Of a stretch of DNA of 6,553 nt, positions 4,521-6,553 are shown in pieces; positions within the stretch are counted from its first letter, which is position 1; each line of letters begins with the position of its first letter. Position numbers and translations under genes: made by a program. The notes beneath the pieces were generated by a model, which saw only the letters and a list, made by a program, of their open reading frames with translations, was not told where the DNA came from and did not search any database. Source of the DNA: Halobacteriales archaeon QS_9_67_15 (GTDB taxonomy: Archaea; Halobacteriota; Halobacteria; Halobacteriales; Haloarculaceae); NCBI GenBank assembly GCA_003023165.1, contig PXSD01000082.1, positions 1 through 6,553 of the forward strand. The letters are read 5' to 3'.

Positions 4521-5684
4521 ATGCTCGACTACGTTGACCTCGAGGCAGACTTGACGGAGGAGGAGCGACTCATCCGCGACACGGCGCGGGAGTTCGTCGA
4601 CGAAGAGGTGCGGCCCGACATCGGCGACCACTTCGAGGACGGCACCTTCCCCGAGGAACTGATCGAGGGGATGGGCGAGCTGGGCTTCTACGCGCCCAAC
4701 CTCGACCACGAGGCGACCGCGAACGTCGGCGAGCGTGCATACGGCGTCCTGATGCAGGAACTCGAGGCCGGCGACTCGGGGGTCCGGTCGATGGCGTCGG
4801 TCCAGGGGGCCTTGGTGATGTACCCAATTCACGCGTTCGGCTCGGACGCACAGCGCGACCGCTGGCTCCCCGACCTCGCCGACGGGTCGGCGGTAGGCTG
4901 TTTCGGCCTCACCGAACCGGACCACGGCTCGAACCCGAGCGCGATGGAGACCCGCGCCGAGCGCAACGGCGACGGCTACGTCCTCGACGGGTCGAAGACG
5001 TGGATCACGAACGCCCCCGTCGCCGACGTGGCGCTCGTGTGGGCGAAAGACCACTCGGCAGACGGCAACCCCGTCCGCGGGTTCCTCGTCGAGACCGACC
5101 GCGACGGTATCGAGACGAACCACATCGACGAGAAGCTCTCGATGCGCGCCTCAGTCACCGGCGAGATCAGCCTCTCGGACTGCTTCGTCCCCGAGGAGAA
5201 CGTCCTCCCGGACGTGACCGGAATGAAGGGCCCGCTCTCCTGTCTCACGCAGGCCCGGTACGGCATCGCGTGGGGCGCGGTCGGGGCGGCGCGGGACTGC
5301 TTCGAGTCGGCCCGGGAGTACGCCACCGACCGCGAGCAGTTCGGCGGTCTGATCGCCAAGTTCCAGCTCCAACAGGAGAAGCTCGCGGAGATGGCGACGG
5401 AGGTCACGACCGCGCAACTGCTGGCCTATCGGCTCGCAGACCTGAAAGAGCGGGGCGACCTGCGCCCCCAGCAGGTGTCGATGGCCAAGCGAAACAACGT
5501 CGCGATGTGTCGCGAGACCGCACGCACCGCCCGCGAGATGCTCGGCGGCAACGGCATCACCACCGATTACCCGCCGATGCGCCACCTCGCGAACATGGAG
5601 ACCGTCTACACCTACGAGGGCACCCACGACATCCACACACTGATCCTCGGCGAGGACCTGACCGGCATCGCAGCCTTCGAGTGA
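4521..5684 (+). CDS. gcdH: Acyl-CoA dehydrogenase, glutaryl-CoA dehydrogenase type
   Basis: This 387-residue FAD flavoprotein closely follows glutaryl-CoA dehydrogenase, which oxidises and decarboxylates glutaryl-CoA to crotonyl-CoA in lysine, tryptophan and glutarate breakdown. Diagnostic stretches are LVMYPIHAFGSDAQR (98-112), GCFGLTEPDHGSNPSAMETR (126-145), KTWITNAPVADVALVWA (159-175), EENVLP (225-230), QARYGIAWGAVGA (244-256) and LGGNGITTDY (341-350). TYEGTHDIHTLILG (364-377) carries the catalytic base Glu366. From memory of the human enzyme, Glu87, Arg94 and Ser98 hold the substrate gamma-carboxylate; here Glu82, Arg89 and Ser93 line up with them, which favours a dicarboxylyl-CoA substrate over a plain acyl-CoA. 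Start ATG 4521 matches the family N-terminus and the promoter spacing. No electron-transfer flavoprotein or CoA-transferase gene is adjacent. The exact substrate remains an inference. The last 23 bases are duplicated downstream. Confidence 0.93.
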   Translation: MLDYVDLEADLTEEERLIRDTAREFVDEEVRPDIGDHFEDGTFPEELIEGMGELGFYAPNLDHEATANVGERAYGVLMQELEAGDSGVRSMASVQGALVMYPIHAFGSDAQRDRWLPDLADGSAVGCFGLTEPDHGSNPSAMETRAERNGDGYVLDGSKTWITNAPVADVALVWAKDHSADGNPVRGFLVETDRDGIETNHIDEKLSMRASVTGEISLSDCFVPEENVLPDVTGMKGPLSCLTQARYGIAWGAVGAARDCFESAREYATDREQFGGLIAKFQLQQEKLAEMATEVTTAQLLAYRLADLKERGDLRPQQVSMAKRNNVAMCRETARTAREMLGGNGITTDYPPMRHLANMETVYTYEGTHDIHTLILGEDLTGIAAFE

Positions 5685-5741
5685 GTGTCGGAAAGGAGTC
5701 GCTGCGGTGGCGGTCAGCGACCGGCATCGCAGCCTTCGAGT
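5660..5741 (+). repeat. Exact 23-base direct duplication of the dehydrogenase 3' end
   Basis: The 23 bases 5660-5682, which encode the terminal TGIAAFE of the dehydrogenase, recur without mismatch at 5719-5741, 59 bases later. In copy 1 the stop is TGA (5682-5684); copy 2 is followed in its own frame by TAG (5741-5743). The offset is not a multiple of three, so copy 2 is not reached by readthrough. No similarity extends to either side. It looks like a duplication or recombination scar. Confidence 0.85.
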
Positions 5742-5792
5742 AGCGATAGTCCGCGATTCGGCCGAGGAGCCGACGACGACCGGGTCCGTGGA

Positions 5793-5799
5793 CTTATCA
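5793..5799 (+). promoter_or_regulatory. TATA-like box for the five-helix membrane protein gene
   Basis: CTTATCA is centred 27 bases upstream of the ATG at 5823 and is the most A/T-rich segment in this intergenic region. It supports a leaderless start at 5823. Confidence 0.5.
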
Positions 5800-5812
5800 C
5801 GGAACACCGTGA
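5797..5812. promoter_or_regulatory. Dyad overlapping the promoter: possible operator
   Basis: TCACGG (5797-5802) and CCGTGA (5807-5812) form a perfect 6-base inverted repeat around AACA. It overlaps the end of the TATA-like box and ends 10 bases before the start codon. A regulator bound here would block transcription initiation. The arms are short, so chance occurrence is possible. Confidence 0.4.
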
Positions 5813-5822
5813 CATCTCGGCG

Positions 5823-6347
5823 ATGGCAAACGGGTTCGTCGGGGTGTCGGCCGTGTTCGTCTTCTTCGGGCTCGCGCTCGCGTCGCCGCTCGTCGCGGTC
5901 GTCGCCTGGGGACTGTCACAGCGACGAGACCGCTTCCAGCCGGCGCTCGGGACGGTCGCAGCCGGCTCGGTCGGGCTGCTCGCCGCCGTCGCGACGGCGC
6001 TCGCGCTGTTCGTCGGCCCGAGCGTCGGGCTCGTCTTCGCAGCGGTCGTCATCGGGGCCGTCCTCGTCCTCGCCGTCTTCCCCGTCCTCATCGGCCGGCA
6101 ACTGCTCGACCGGTGGACGCTCCTGGGAGCCGACGAGGCGCTCGGGTACGCGACGCTCGGCTGGCCGGTCGCGATGGTCGCGAGCGCTGTCGTCTTCGTC
6201 GCACCCGGTGGATTCGGCAGCACCGACGTCACCGCACTCGACGGAGCGGCCGGCGCGGTCGCGTGGCTGACGCTCGCGGTCGTCGCCACGCTGGGCCCCG
6301 CGGTCGCCGGTCTCAGCTTCTACCACGTCGTCGAACGCTACGCCTGA
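5823..6347 (+). CDS. Hypothetical membrane protein with five predicted helices
   Basis: I do not recognise this 174-residue protein. It is rich in Ala, Val, Leu and Gly, and has about five hydrophobic segments, near residues 4-30, 40-63, 67-91, 107-130 and 140-165. Short charged loops include QRRDRFQP (33-40) and RQLLDRWTLLGADE between helices 3 and 4. Positive charges cluster in those two loops and suggest they face the cytoplasm, by the positive-inside rule. No catalytic motif, signal-peptide cleavage site or metal-binding cluster is visible, so a transport or structural role can only be guessed. ATG 5823 is chosen because hydrophobic coding begins there and a promoter-like box and dyad lie just upstream; the frame is open further upstream but that part is not protein-like. 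Confidence 0.82.
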   Translation: MANGFVGVSAVFVFFGLALASPLVAVVAWGLSQRRDRFQPALGTVAAGSVGLLAAVATALALFVGPSVGLVFAAVVIGAVLVLAVFPVLIGRQLLDRWTLLGADEALGYATLGWPVAMVASAVVFVAPGGFGSTDVTALDGAAGAVAWLTLAVVATLGPAVAGLSFYHVVERYA

Positions 6348-6367
6348 CCGCAGTCGACAGTCGCCGT

Positions 6368-6393
6368 CCTGCTCCGGTCGGCCGCCGGACAGG
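6368..6393 (+). repeat. Interrupted stem-loop after the membrane protein gene
   Basis: CCTG-CT-CCGG (6368-6377) can pair with CCGG-A-CAGG (6385-6393... with a small bulge) around a TCGGCCG loop. It lies about 20 bases after the stop at 6347. No T-tract follows, so a terminator role is weak; it may only mark the 3' untranslated region. Confidence 0.25.
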
Positions 6394-6436
6394 CACTGTT
6401 CAGATAAGAGTCCAACTGCAACTACCGCAGACAGCG

Positions 6437-6536
6437 TGAAAGCCCCCGCTGGCTCCGGTCGAGGGGGCTCGCTGCGCTCCTCACTGCGTTGCGGTGCTTG
6501 CATCGCCCGTCTTCTCGGAGCCAGCGGCCCCTTTCA
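6437..6536. repeat. Intergenic element bounded by 21-base inverted repeats
   Basis: The arms 6437-6457 and 6516-6536 are inverted repeats matching at 18 of 21 positions; the three mismatches are consecutive (CCC against GGG). The conserved part is CCGCTGGCTCCG, preceded by TGAAAG. The 58 bases between are GC-rich, with repeated GCTGCGCTCC/CACTGCG-like words, and encode nothing convincing. From memory, elements with this look (GAAAG at one end, CTTTCAGTCCCACC at the other) recur in haloarchaeal intergenic regions. It has the size of a small repeat or MITE-like unit, but I see no target-site duplication. Nothing else is visible in 6348-6553. Confidence 0.6.
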
Positions 6537-6553
6537 GTCCCACCCGATTCAGC

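Noticed and set aside
3552..5123. Long minus-strand open frame of 523 codons across the amidotransferase and dehydrogenase genes
   Set aside because: It is antisense to two genes with complete catalytic motifs, shows no recognisable domain, and long antisense frames are expected in GC-rich DNA with biased third positions.
1..6553. tRNA, rRNA, integrase, transposase or defence genes
   Set aside because: None of the frames carries such motifs, and no cloverleaf or rRNA-like stretch was seen.

Overview
The window looks like ordinary chromosomal DNA from an extremely halophilic archaeon (class Halobacteria). It is very GC-rich, strongly prefers C or G at third codon positions, and encodes acidic proteins with Asp/Glu-rich tails. 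Most starts have no Shine-Dalgarno sequence but carry a short T/A-rich box centred 26-28 bases upstream of the start codon, the usual arrangement for leaderless haloarchaeal transcripts. I cannot name the genus from the sequence.

All seven recognisable genes lie on the + strand. In order they are: a HIT-family nucleotide hydrolase/transferase (231-662); a MinD/ParA-type ATPase homologue with a degenerate P-loop and an odd basic C-terminus (758-1612); an alpha/beta-hydrolase-fold protein with glycine at the nucleophile position (1760-2557); a zinc-ribbon plus TM2-domain membrane protein (2634-3122); a DUF2085-like membrane protein that has no usable start codon before its conserved motif (about 3121-3663); a stand-alone class I glutamine amidotransferase (3714-4454); a glutaryl-CoA-dehydrogenase-type acyl-CoA dehydrogenase (4521-5684); and a five-helix membrane protein of unknown function (5823-6347). 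The DUF2085 frame is counted with the seven as one damaged or unusual member of the list. A 45-codon minus-strand frame with a strong coding signature (1445-1582) lies antisense to the odd tail of the ParA-like gene and may be a small gene or gene remnant.

The left end (1-230) and right end (6348-6553) carry no gene. They hold nested inverted repeats of the kind common between haloarchaeal genes. Shorter repeats occur at 1623-1678 (two direct copies, period 31) and at the 3' end of the dehydrogenase gene (exact 23-base duplication at 5660 and 5719). A dyad at 5797-5812 overlaps the likely promoter of the last gene.

Most genes appear to be transcribed separately, each with its own promoter-like box. 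Only the TM2 protein and the DUF2085 frame abut closely enough to be co-transcribed. I see no shared pathway linking the genes, and no phage, plasmid, CRISPR, toxin-antitoxin or defence module. The observations most worth checking are local: lost catalytic or nucleotide-binding residues in two enzymes, a missing start codon, and two small duplication scars.
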